Shown here one piece after another: positions 27,215-34,567 of a stretch of 34,701 bases of DNA. The notes under the pieces were generated by a model. The model searched no databases and was not told the DNA's origin. It saw only the letters and a program-made list of their open reading frames with translations. Made by a program: the position numbers and the translations under genes. This DNA is from Gammaproteobacteria bacterium (lineage in GTDB: Bacteria; Pseudomonadota; Gammaproteobacteria; Xanthomonadales; Rhodanobacteraceae), in the NCBI GenBank assembly GCA_004295005.1, contig SHNG01000025.1, positions 1 to 34,701 of the forward strand. The letters run 5' to 3'. The number at the start of each line of letters is the position of its first letter. Position 1 is the first letter of the stretch.

Positions 27215-28582
27215 ATGAGCACCTCCGGCACATTCCAGTTGAACGGCGAGACGGTGGAACTGGCAGGCAGCGAGCCCACGCTCTCGTTGCTGCGCTGGCT
27301 CAACCGCAGGGGCCTGCACGGCACCAAGGAAGGCTGCGCCGATGGCGACTGTGGTGCCTGCACGGTGGCCCTGGTGGATGTCGGCGCAGACGGCAAGCAC
27401 AGCTATCGCGCGATCAACAGTTGCCTGTTGCCGCTCGGCTTCCTGCCGGGTCGCGAAGTGGTCAGCGTGGAGCACCTGGCCGATGGCGAGACCCTGCATC
27501 CGGTGCAGCAGGCCATGGTCCATTGCCATGCGTCGCAGTGCGGCTATTGCACGCCCGGATTCGTGATGAGCCTGTTTGCCGCTTGTCATGAAGGTGAGCT
27601 CGACGATCACGTCATCGAGGGCAATCTGTGCCGTTGCACCGGCTATCTGCCGATTCGTCGCGCCCTGCAGTGCCTGCGTGAGACCGGCATGGGCAATGAT
27701 CGCCTGGCGCTTGCACCGCGAACTGCGTCCCTCGCATCGGCACAGATGGCCTCGCGTTTTTTCTCGCCGCTTGCCATCGATGAGGCGCTCAGGCTCAAGC
27801 AAGCGCATGCCGATGCGAAGTGGATAGCCGGTGCCACCGACCTCGGTGTCGAGATGAGTCGCGGCAGGCACCAGGAACAAACCTTCATTGCCCTGGATCG
27901 CATTGCGCAGCTGCAGAACCTGGTCATCGATACCGAGGGCGTGCGCATCGGCGCCGGTGTCCCCCTGCGCAGGCTGGAAGTCGAACTGGCCGAATCCGTG
28001 CCGGCCCTGGTTCACATGTTGCAGGTGTTTGCTGCGCGCCAGGTGAAGAATCGCGCCACCCTGGGGGGGAATCTTGGAACCGCCTCGCCCATTGGAGACC
28101 TGTTGCCGGTACTGTTGGCCCTCGATGGCGAGATCACGCTTCAGGGGCCGCGCGGATCGCGCGTGGTGGCAGCCGACGATTTCTTCATCGACTACCGCAA
28201 GACGGCACGCCAGGATGATGAGCTGGTGGTTTCCGTGCGCCTGCCGCAACGCGCGCAGCACAGCGCCGCCTACAAGGTGTCGAAGCGGCCGAGCGATGAC
28301 ATCAGCATCGTCGCTGCCGCATTTGCGCTGGTGCTGGATTCACAGAATTGCGTTGAGCACGCACGCCTGGCCTATGGCGGCGTGGCGGCGGTGCCGCTGC
28401 GCGCCCACGCGGTCGAGGATTTTTTGCTCGGGAGTCGATTGGATGCACAAACCCTGGCCGAAGCCCGGGATCGGTTGACGCAAGCCTTCAATCCGCTTAG
28501 CGATCATCGCGGCAGTGCCGACTACCGACGTGCCCTGTGCGCGAGCCTGTTTGCGCGCTTTGTCGCCGAGCATTTGCCATGA
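27215..28582 (+). CDS. xdhA: Xanthine dehydrogenase small subunit (2Fe-2S and FAD domains)
   Basis: This 455-residue subunit of molybdenum xanthine dehydrogenase oxidises hypoxanthine and xanthine to urate together with XdhB. The plant-type [2Fe-2S] domain has Cys41, Cys46, Cys49 and Cys70. The second [2Fe-2S] domain has Cys109, Cys112, Cys139 and Cys141 (CGYC ... CRC). A CO dehydrogenase-type flavoprotein domain follows from about residue 170, with KWIAGATDLGVE, a GGNLGTASPIGD FAD loop and KRPSDDISIVAA. ATG 27215 opens the conserved part. The stop overlaps the xdhB ATG (ATGA). Confidence 0.95.
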   Translation: MSTSGTFQLNGETVELAGSEPTLSLLRWLNRRGLHGTKEGCADGDCGACTVALVDVGADGKHSYRAINSCLLPLGFLPGREVVSVEHLADGETLHPVQQAMVHCHASQCGYCTPGFVMSLFAACHEGELDDHVIEGNLCRCTGYLPIRRALQCLRETGMGNDRLALAPRTASLASAQMASRFFSPLAIDEALRLKQAHADAKWIAGATDLGVEMSRGRHQEQTFIALDRIAQLQNLVIDTEGVRIGAGVPLRRLEVELAESVPALVHMLQVFAARQVKNRATLGGNLGTASPIGDLLPVLLALDGEITLQGPRGSRVVAADDFFIDYRKTARQDDELVVSVRLPQRAQHSAAYKVSKRPSDDISIVAAAFALVLDSQNCVEHARLAYGGVAAVPLRAHAVEDFLLGSRLDAQTLAEARDRLTQAFNPLSDHRGSADYRRALCASLFARFVAEHLP

Positions 28583-30921
28583 GCGGCGCATCGCTGAAGG
28601 GACATGAAAGCGCGCGCGGCCATGTCAGCGGACGCGCGGTGTACACCGATGAGCAGCGGCTGCCGGCGAGCATGCTCAGTGCGGTGCCGGTGCAGGCGCC
28701 ACATGCGCATGCACGCATTCTCAAGATCGACACTGGCGCCGCCTTGGCCATGCCAGGAGTCGTTGCCGTGCTGACCGCGGCGGATGTGCCGGGTGAAAAC
28801 GATACCGGCCCGATCGTGCACGACGAGCCCTTGATGCCGTTCGACAGAGTTCAGTTCCACGGCCAGGCGGTGGCCTGGGTGGTGGCCTGCGACGAGGCGA
28901 CGGCATGGGCGGGTGCGGCAAAGGTCGCGGTGCTTTGCGAGCCGCTGCCGGCCTGCATCGATATTGCCGAGGCCATTGCGACTCAGGCATTCCATCGTCC
29001 ACCGGCACAGGTGTGTCGGGGTGATGCGGATGCGCAGATGCCAAAGTCCGTGCATCGCATCCAGGGCGATATCCACATTGGCGGACAGGATCATTTCTAT
29101 CTGGAAACCCAGGCCAGTTGGGCCGAGATCGACAGCGAAGGCATGGTGCAGGTCAGCGCCTCCACCCAGCACCCCAGCGAAACGCAGATCATCGTGGCGC
29201 GCGTGCTCGGACTGCCGGCCAACCGCGTGGTCTGCCGCAGCCTGCGCATGGGCGGCGGTTTCGGTGGCAAGGAAACCCAGGCCAATCCCTATGCAGCCAT
29301 CGCGGCACTGGCGGCATGGCGTACGCGCCGCGCGGTGCGGGTCAAGCTCAACCGCAGTGTCGACATGCAGATGACCGGCAAGCGTCACCCGTTCTTCGCG
29401 CACTATGAGGTGGGCTTCGACGACAGCGGAATGCTGCAGGCAATGAAGGTGCAACTGGTGGCCGATGGCGGTTGGAGCACCGATCTGTCACCGCCGGTAC
29501 TGATGCGTGCAATGGTGCATATCGACAATGCCTATTTCTGTCCGCATGTCGCCATCGAAGGCTTGATTGCAAAGACCAACCTGCCTTCGAACACGGCGTT
29601 TCGCGGCTTTGGCGGTCCCCAGGGCATGCTGGTTGGCGAGGAAATCATGGATCGCATCGCCCGCCATCTGCGTTTGCCGCCGGATCAGGTGCGCGAGCGC
29701 AATTTCTATGCCGGTGACGGATCGAGCGAGCGCAACATCACGCCCTACGGCCAGATCGTGTGCGACCTGTCCCTGCGCGAGCTGTGGCAAGAGTTGAAGG
29801 CATCCAGTGATTTCGATGCGCGCATGCTGGCGGTCGAGGCTTTCAATGCCACGCATGCGCAGCGCAAGCGCGGCCTGGCCATCACCCCGGTCAAGTTCGG
29901 CATTTCCTTCAACAAGGTCGAATACAACCAGGCCGGTGCCCTGGTGCACATCTACACCGATGGCAGCGTGCAGTTGAACCATGGCGGCACCGAGATGGGA
30001 CAGGGGTTGCACTCCAAGATGCTGACCGTGGCCAGTCGATGCCTGGGTATTGATGTCGCGCGCATCCAGATCATGGTGACCAGCACCGACAAGGTGCCGA
30101 ACACCTCGGCCACCGCCGCCAGCAGCGGTTCGGACCTCAACGGCCAGGCCGTGGAGGCGGCATGCGATTCCCTGCTTGCGCGGCTGCGGCCGGTGGCGGC
30201 CACGCTTCTGCAATGCGAAGCCGACGAGGTGGTGTTTGCCGAAGATGAAGTGTGGAGTCGCGCATCATCGAATCGCCGCCTGTCATTCGTCGAAGTCGTG
30301 CAGGCCGCCTACAGCCAACGCATCAGCCTCTCAGCCACGGGCTTCTATCGCACGCCGGGCTTGTCCTGGGATCCCGCAAACGGCAAGGGCCGTCCGTTCT
30401 ACTACTTTACCTGCGGTGCGGCCGTCAGCGAAGTGGAAGTCTGCGCGTACACCGGCATGCATCGCCTGCTGCGGGTGGACATTCTCCATGACGTGGGGGA
30501 GTCGCTCATGGAAAGCATCGACCGTGGCCAAATCGAAGGCGGCTTCGTGCAGGGCATGGGCTGGTTGACTTGTGAGGAACTGCGCTGGAGCGATGCCGGC
30601 AAGCTGCTGACCGATGCGCCGAGCACGTACAAGATTCCCACTGTCGGCGAAGTGCCCGGGGATTTCCGCGTGGCCCTGCATCGCCAACGGACATTGCCGG
30701 GAGCGCAGGTGATTTTCGGCAGCAAGGCGGTGGGCGAACCACCCCTGATGCTGGCCTTGAGCGTGCGTGAAGCCCTGCGCGCAGCGGTGGCTGCGTTTGC
30801 CGAAGGCAGTGCGGTTGCGCTGGCCGCGCCCGCCACGCCGGAGGCCATTTTCAACGCCATCGTTGCGCAGCGCGCCTCGCCAAGCCAGGCCACAGCCGCG
30901 TCCGGGAATTCCGTTTCCTGA
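28579..30921 (+). CDS. xdhB: Xanthine dehydrogenase molybdopterin-binding subunit
   Basis: This 780-residue large subunit holds the molybdenum cofactor and the purine site. Cofactor-binding motifs are GGGFGGKETQ, TAFRGFGGPQG, GGTEMGQGLHSKM and ASGSDLNGQAV. The catalytic glutamate is in KAVGEPPLMLALSVREAL near the C-terminus. The length matches bacterial XdhB (about 780). The start at 28579 overlaps xdhA, and the stop shares one base with the xdhC ATG (TGATG). It probably forms an (alpha-beta)2 enzyme with XdhA. Confidence 0.96.
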   Translation: MSGASLKGHESARGHVSGRAVYTDEQRLPASMLSAVPVQAPHAHARILKIDTGAALAMPGVVAVLTAADVPGENDTGPIVHDEPLMPFDRVQFHGQAVAWVVACDEATAWAGAAKVAVLCEPLPACIDIAEAIATQAFHRPPAQVCRGDADAQMPKSVHRIQGDIHIGGQDHFYLETQASWAEIDSEGMVQVSASTQHPSETQIIVARVLGLPANRVVCRSLRMGGGFGGKETQANPYAAIAALAAWRTRRAVRVKLNRSVDMQMTGKRHPFFAHYEVGFDDSGMLQAMKVQLVADGGWSTDLSPPVLMRAMVHIDNAYFCPHVAIEGLIAKTNLPSNTAFRGFGGPQGMLVGEEIMDRIARHLRLPPDQVRERNFYAGDGSSERNITPYGQIVCDLSLRELWQELKASSDFDARMLAVEAFNATHAQRKRGLAITPVKFGISFNKVEYNQAGALVHIYTDGSVQLNHGGTEMGQGLHSKMLTVASRCLGIDVARIQIMVTSTDKVPNTSATAASSGSDLNGQAVEAACDSLLARLRPVAATLLQCEADEVVFAEDEVWSRASSNRRLSFVEVVQAAYSQRISLSATGFYRTPGLSWDPANGKGRPFYYFTCGAAVSEVEVCAYTGMHRLLRVDILHDVGESLMESIDRGQIEGGFVQGMGWLTCEELRWSDAGKLLTDAPSTYKIPTVGEVPGDFRVALHRQRTLPGAQVIFGSKAVGEPPLMLALSVREALRAAVAAFAEGSAVALAAPATPEAIFNAIVAQRASPSQATAASGNSVS

Positions 30922-31790
30922 TGGACGAGCGCCTGTTTGCGCAGCTTGCCGACTGGCTGCGCGATGGCCCGGTCGTGCTGTGCAGCGTGGCGCAAACCCA
31001 GGGCGCAACGCCGCGCAAATCCGGCAGCCGCATGCTGGTCTCGAGCGCTTCGACATCCGGCAGCATTGGCGGTGGTCTCGCCGAAGCGCGCGTGCTGGCG
31101 CGTGCGAGGGCCTTGCTGGATGAAAGCGGGGAGCGCGCGGTCCTCGACATCGATCTGGCGGGCCAAGCGCAGTCGGCCGGCATCTGTGGCGGACATATGC
31201 GCATCGTGCTGCGCCGATTGGAAGGTGAAGCTGACCGCCTTCGTGTGGTCGAGATCGCCAGCGCGTTGCGGGCTGGCCATCGCGTGACATTGACCGGGGA
31301 ATGGCTGGGAGGCGACATCGAGGCACAGGTGGCCGTTCCCGATGTGCGCCTGATCATTGCCGGTGCCGGTCATTGCGGCGCGGCCTTGTGCGAGCTGGCC
31401 GCGCACCTCGACTTTGAAATCTGCGTGTTTGATTCGCGCAGCGAACTGCTGGATGGCGAGGCATTCGCGCGTGTCGCGCAGCGCAGCGATCAACTCGATG
31501 CGGTGTCAGCGTGGCTGCAAACCGGGCGCAGCGTGCAGGCAGTGTTGCTGAACCGGAATTTCGAACAGGACATTGCCCTGCTGCGCGTGCTGTGTGTCCG
31601 TGCGCCGCGCTTTCTCGGCATGCTCGGCAGTCCGCGCCGGATCGCCGAAGTGCGCCGCGCATTGCCGGAATTCCAGGTGCAACTGCAAGACCTCGTGGCG
31701 CCGGTCGGTCTTGCCATCGACGCACAAACTCCGCATGAAATTGCGGTGAGCATCCTCGCCCAGTTGATCGAGCAGCGCCGCGGCTGCTGA
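30921..31790 (+). CDS. xdhC: Xanthine dehydrogenase accessory protein XdhC
   Basis: This 289-residue chaperone binds molybdenum cofactor, supports its sulfuration and inserts it into XdhB. It is not part of the mature enzyme. The N-terminal XdhC/CoxI domain shows VAQTQGATPRKSGSRMLV and GSIGGGLAEARVL. The C-terminal Rossmann-like domain begins LIIAGAGHCGAALCELA (about residue 142) and includes APRFLGMLGSPRR. It closes the xdhABC operon. Beyond it the neighbourhood changes to repeats and Rhs sequence. Confidence 0.94.
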   Translation: MDERLFAQLADWLRDGPVVLCSVAQTQGATPRKSGSRMLVSSASTSGSIGGGLAEARVLARARALLDESGERAVLDIDLAGQAQSAGICGGHMRIVLRRLEGEADRLRVVEIASALRAGHRVTLTGEWLGGDIEAQVAVPDVRLIIAGAGHCGAALCELAAHLDFEICVFDSRSELLDGEAFARVAQRSDQLDAVSAWLQTGRSVQAVLLNRNFEQDIALLRVLCVRAPRFLGMLGSPRRIAEVRRALPEFQVQLQDLVAPVGLAIDAQTPHEIAVSILAQLIEQRRGC

Positions 31791-31823
31791 ACGGCGTTCA
31801 GGGCAACGCAGAAAACGTGGTTT

Positions 31824-31879
31824 CCGTACGTGGTGAACCCGCTATTCCGTTCGTGGTGAGCCTGTCGAACCATGAACGG
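31824..31879. repeat. Dispersed palindrome at the border of the Rhs region
   Basis: CCGTTCGTGGT (31847-31857) and ACCATGAACGG (31869-31879) form an 11-bp stem with one G-T wobble around GAGCCTGTCGA. A partial copy (CCGTACGTGGTGAACCC, 31824-31840) sits just before it. It is of the TTCGTGGTGAGCCTGTCGAA type seen as a dispersed intergenic repeat in many proteobacteria. The remaining sequence from 31880 to 32059 shows no convincing gene or motif. Confidence 0.55.
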
Positions 31880-32059
31880 GCTCGTGCCAAGATTCGCGCA
31901 TTCTTCGAGCGGCCAAGAGCGAACCCATCCCGGATTCCGCTGCGCTGCATTCGGGCTACGATGCTGGATACCGTTCATGCAGAGCCCAAGCTGTCCTGAT
32001 CATGTGGCTGATCAACTCGCCATGCGGCGGCGCCGAGTCGAACTCCGCAAGCCATCCCC

Positions 32060-33850
32060 GTGCGTCCCCGATGCCGCAGGGCGCAGCTCCATGGCTATGA
32101 CACGCTGGGCCGGGTTCAGACGGTATCATCCGGAGTCGAGACCCAAACCTTTGCCTACGACACCTGCCTCAATGGCAAGGGCCGCCTGTGCACCGTGAGT
32201 GACGATTCGGGTAATTCGAGCTACGAGTACACCGATTACGGCCAGACCACCAAGATCCATGTGCTCTACGACACCAAAGGCGGCGGATACCTTGGCAATG
32301 GCACCATGAATTACACCTACGACAAGCTGGGCCGGCTCACCGGAATTCATGGCGACGGCGCGCCGACCGAGTTGGTTTACAGCTACGCCAGCGGCCAGCT
32401 CTCCGGGGTCAGCTTTACCAGTGGCAGCAGCACACAAACCCTGGCCAGCGCCTTCAGCTACGAACCCATGGGTCCGGTTACCGGCTTCACCTACGGCAAC
32501 GGCCTCAAGCGCATCGTGGGTTACGATACCGACGCGCGTCGCGGCAGTACCCAGGTCAAGAACGGCTCCGCCTTCTTGCAGAATCTGAGCTATGTCTGGA
32601 ACAACAACAACCGCATGACCTCGCTCACCGATGCCCTGTATCCCAGCCAGAGTCAGACCTTCGTTTACGACGACCTGGGTCGCCTGACCAGTGCAACCTC
32701 ATCCTCCGGCAATCGGGCGTTCACCTACGATGCCACCGGTAACCGCAGGACGCATACACTGAACGGCGTGACCACGAACTACGTCACCGCCATCGGCAGC
32801 AACCGCCTGATGTCCTTGAACGGTGGAAACACGCGCGGTTATCAGTACACGCCCAATGGCAACGTGTCGAGCACCTCGGGAAGCGGGGCCACCACGTTTA
32901 CCTACGATCCCTTCAACCGCCTCAAGTACGCCACCACGGGAGGCCACACCGCCGCCTATCAGGTCAACGCCCTGGGCCAGCGCAAGGTCAAGTTCATCGA
33001 CGGTGCGCCGATCTCCCTCTACACCCACGACCCGGCCGGCAATGTGCTGCTGGAATATGAAACCGGCAACGTCAACAACTGGACCTGGACCATTCGCCTG
33101 TTCGGTGAACCGCTGGTGCTGCGCCGCAGTGACCAGAACTATTACATCCACACCGATCACCTGGGCCGCCCGGAGCTGATGACCAATGCATCCAAGGCCG
33201 TCGTCTGGCGCGCCAACAACTATGCGTTTGACCGCAGCGTGGCGTATGACGCCATTGGCGGGCAGAACACCGGTTACCCTGGCCAGTCGAAAGACAACGA
33301 AACCGGGCTGTGGCACAACTATATGCGCGATTACGACGGACTCACCGGGCGCTACATCCAATCCGATCCGATTGGCTTGGGGGGTGGCTTGAATACCTAT
33401 GCCTATGTCGGGGGGAATCCGGTTTCGTTTGTCGACCCAAACGGAGATGCGGCTCAAGGGATTACTGTCGCCTCATGTGCGATTGGGCTGGTCTCAGGGT
33501 ACATGGCGATTGACGGGATCAAGGCTGCCGTTCAGGACTTCAACAAACTGCAGGACGAGCGGCAGAAAGAAAAAGACGACCCTAATTGCCCTTCAGAGGA
33601 CGCATCCGAGCCAAGACCAAACCAACGATTGTTGGATGGGGTTGGGAAAGTTATTGATGGCGGCGATGCTTTTTCAGGCCAAGGAGCGGCCCTGATAAAA
33701 ATCGGAGCTTTTGGCGGAGTTGGGGTTCTTAGCGCATGGCCTTGCGCGTTGGCGGGTGGAGTAGGGGCCGGTATCTTTGGAAGCGGTGGCGCGACTCGTG
33801 CTTTAGATGCATGGATGAGTGATGCTTCCGCATGGCTTGGAAGCCATTGA
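32060..33850 (+). CDS. 5'-truncated Rhs protein with variable hydrophobic C-terminal tip
   Basis: The frame encodes about 596 residues of an Rhs/YD-repeat protein, whereas complete Rhs proteins usually exceed 1,000. YD repeats (YDTLGRV, YDKLGRLTGI, YDDLGRLTSA, YDATGNR, YDPFNRLKYA) run from the very first residues, so the secretion-targeting N-terminus is absent. No good start codon is present: GTG 32060 has no Shine-Dalgarno and the true 5' end is probably lost. The conserved core closes with ETGLWHNYMRDYDGLTGRY, SDPIGL and FVDPNGD (to about residue 463). The remaining 133 residues are unrelated to the core, visibly richer in A+T, and have two hydrophobic Gly/Ala-rich stretches (467-491, 545-579). 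This is the layout of an Rhs toxin tip, here probably membrane-acting. It may be silent as it stands. Confidence 0.8.
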   Translation: MRPRCRRAQLHGYDTLGRVQTVSSGVETQTFAYDTCLNGKGRLCTVSDDSGNSSYEYTDYGQTTKIHVLYDTKGGGYLGNGTMNYTYDKLGRLTGIHGDGAPTELVYSYASGQLSGVSFTSGSSTQTLASAFSYEPMGPVTGFTYGNGLKRIVGYDTDARRGSTQVKNGSAFLQNLSYVWNNNNRMTSLTDALYPSQSQTFVYDDLGRLTSATSSSGNRAFTYDATGNRRTHTLNGVTTNYVTAIGSNRLMSLNGGNTRGYQYTPNGNVSSTSGSGATTFTYDPFNRLKYATTGGHTAAYQVNALGQRKVKFIDGAPISLYTHDPAGNVLLEYETGNVNNWTWTIRLFGEPLVLRRSDQNYYIHTDHLGRPELMTNASKAVVWRANNYAFDRSVAYDAIGGQNTGYPGQSKDNETGLWHNYMRDYDGLTGRYIQSDPIGLGGGLNTYAYVGGNPVSFVDPNGDAAQGITVASCAIGLVSGYMAIDGIKAAVQDFNKLQDERQKEKDDPNCPSEDASEPRPNQRLLDGVGKVIDGGDAFSGQGAALIKIGAFGGVGVLSAWPCALAGGVGAGIFGSGGATRALDAWMSDASAWLGSH

Positions 33851-34218
33851 TGAACATTTTTAGATCTGTCTGGGTAAGTCTGATTTCGGCTGTCGGCTTT
33901 GTTTTGCTGTTCAGTTATCAGCTTACTGAGCTCTTGGGTGCATACCTTGTGGCATGGGTCGGAGAGGCGTGTGTGGCTAAAGATCCATGGTTAGGACTGA
34001 TCGGACGCGCGTTTGGGACGACCACGCTTTCACTGTTTGGGGTTGGCGCGGTCTTGATTCCGCTTGAATTGTTGGGCCTCGGTCGCTTCTACCAAAAAGG
34101 AATGGGTGACACTGAGCGCTGGAGGAGAGTAGTACGACGGTTTTTGATGATTTCAATGTGTATACTTTCGATTATCTCAATAGTGTTACTCACTGTGTTT
34201 TGTTCGAGAATCACGTAG
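33850..34218 (+). CDS. Small multi-pass membrane protein, candidate immunity protein of the Rhs tip
   Basis: I do not recognise this 122-residue protein. It has three clear hydrophobic segments (about residues 5-24, 55-77 and 97-117) and a weaker one around 27-42, with a basic loop (ERWRRVVRRF) before the last helix. Its ATG shares one base with the Rhs stop (TGATG), so it is translationally coupled to the tip. It shares the A+T-rich composition of the tip rather than that of the Rhs core. A small gene directly after an Rhs tip is normally the cognate immunity gene, and a membrane immunity protein fits a membrane-acting toxin. This function is inferred from position and topology alone. Confidence 0.65.
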   Translation: MNIFRSVWVSLISAVGFVLLFSYQLTELLGAYLVAWVGEACVAKDPWLGLIGRAFGTTTLSLFGVGAVLIPLELLGLGRFYQKGMGDTERWRRVVRRFLMISMCILSIISIVLLTVFCSRIT

Positions 34219-34231
34219 AGGGCAGAGCTGG

Positions 34232-34258
34232 GCCGACCCGATTGGCCTCGATCAAGAG
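34232..34258 (+). pseudogene. Rhs DPIGL-motif remnant
   Basis: Nine codons read ADPIGLDQE, matching the SDPIGL hallmark at the end of the Rhs core (around 33362-33379 in the upstream gene). It starts 13 bp after the stop of the small membrane protein. It is probably the scar of a second Rhs cassette. It is short, so chance resemblance is possible. Confidence 0.4.
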
Positions 34259-34267
34259 ACCGAAGGG

Positions 34268-34289
34268 GTCAGACTCGATCGATTCTGAC
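34268..34289. repeat. Near-perfect palindrome
   Basis: A 22-bp near-palindrome, GTCAGA ... TCTGAC with CTCGATCGAT in the middle, is preceded by AAGGGG. The AAGGGGTC start is shared with every unit of the tandem repeat at 34568-34701, so the two may have a common origin. Confidence 0.45.
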
Positions 34290-34320
34290 TCGAGGCCATG
34301 AAGGCGGCGCTGTGTCATGC

Positions 34321-34488
34321 CTGTCCAGCGCCACCTCGCCCTTCGGCAATCGTGGTTTTGCCTACGACGCCACCGGCAACCGCATCTCGCATACACTGAA
34401 CGGTGTGACCACGAGCTACACCACCGCAATTGGCAGCAACCTCTTGATGAGCATGAGCGGCGGCAATGCTCGCGGTTACCAGTACACG
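34321..34488 (+). pseudogene. Duplicated Rhs core fragment (56 codons)
   Basis: This 168-bp segment is a diverged copy of 32684-32851 in the upstream Rhs gene. Both encode ...YDATGNR, HTLNGVTT, AIGSN and RGYQYT in register without gaps, and this copy has no internal stop. Homology ends abruptly on both sides: before it is palindrome sequence, after it the GC-rich palindrome at 34511. It cannot be expressed as a protein on its own and looks like a recombination relic of another Rhs cassette. Confidence 0.8.
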
Positions 34489-34510
34489 GCAGGCTCCGGA
34501 TTCTGTCTTT

Positions 34511-34558
34511 GCTTCCCCTGCGCAGCGGGGGAAGCTGTCCGGAGGGCTGAAGGGGGGG
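34511..34558. repeat. GC-rich palindromic element
   Basis: GCTTCCCC (34511-34518) pairs with GGGGAAGC (34528-34535) around a short loop. GGAGGGCTGAAGGGGGGG follows. The form (C-rich arm, G-rich arm, then a G-run) resembles small dispersed intergenic elements and loosely the one at 11514-11578. It separates the Rhs relic from the tandem repeat. Confidence 0.45.
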
Positions 34559-34567
34559 GCTCTTGCG

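Noticed and set aside
31770-31790. Terminator hairpin at the xdhC end (AGCAGC / GCTGCT)
   Set aside because: The stem lies inside the coding sequence and no T-run follows.
34211-34429. 72-codon minus-strand frame over the Rhs relics
   Set aside because: It is antisense to the Rhs fragment, which is in-frame and conserved on the plus strand.
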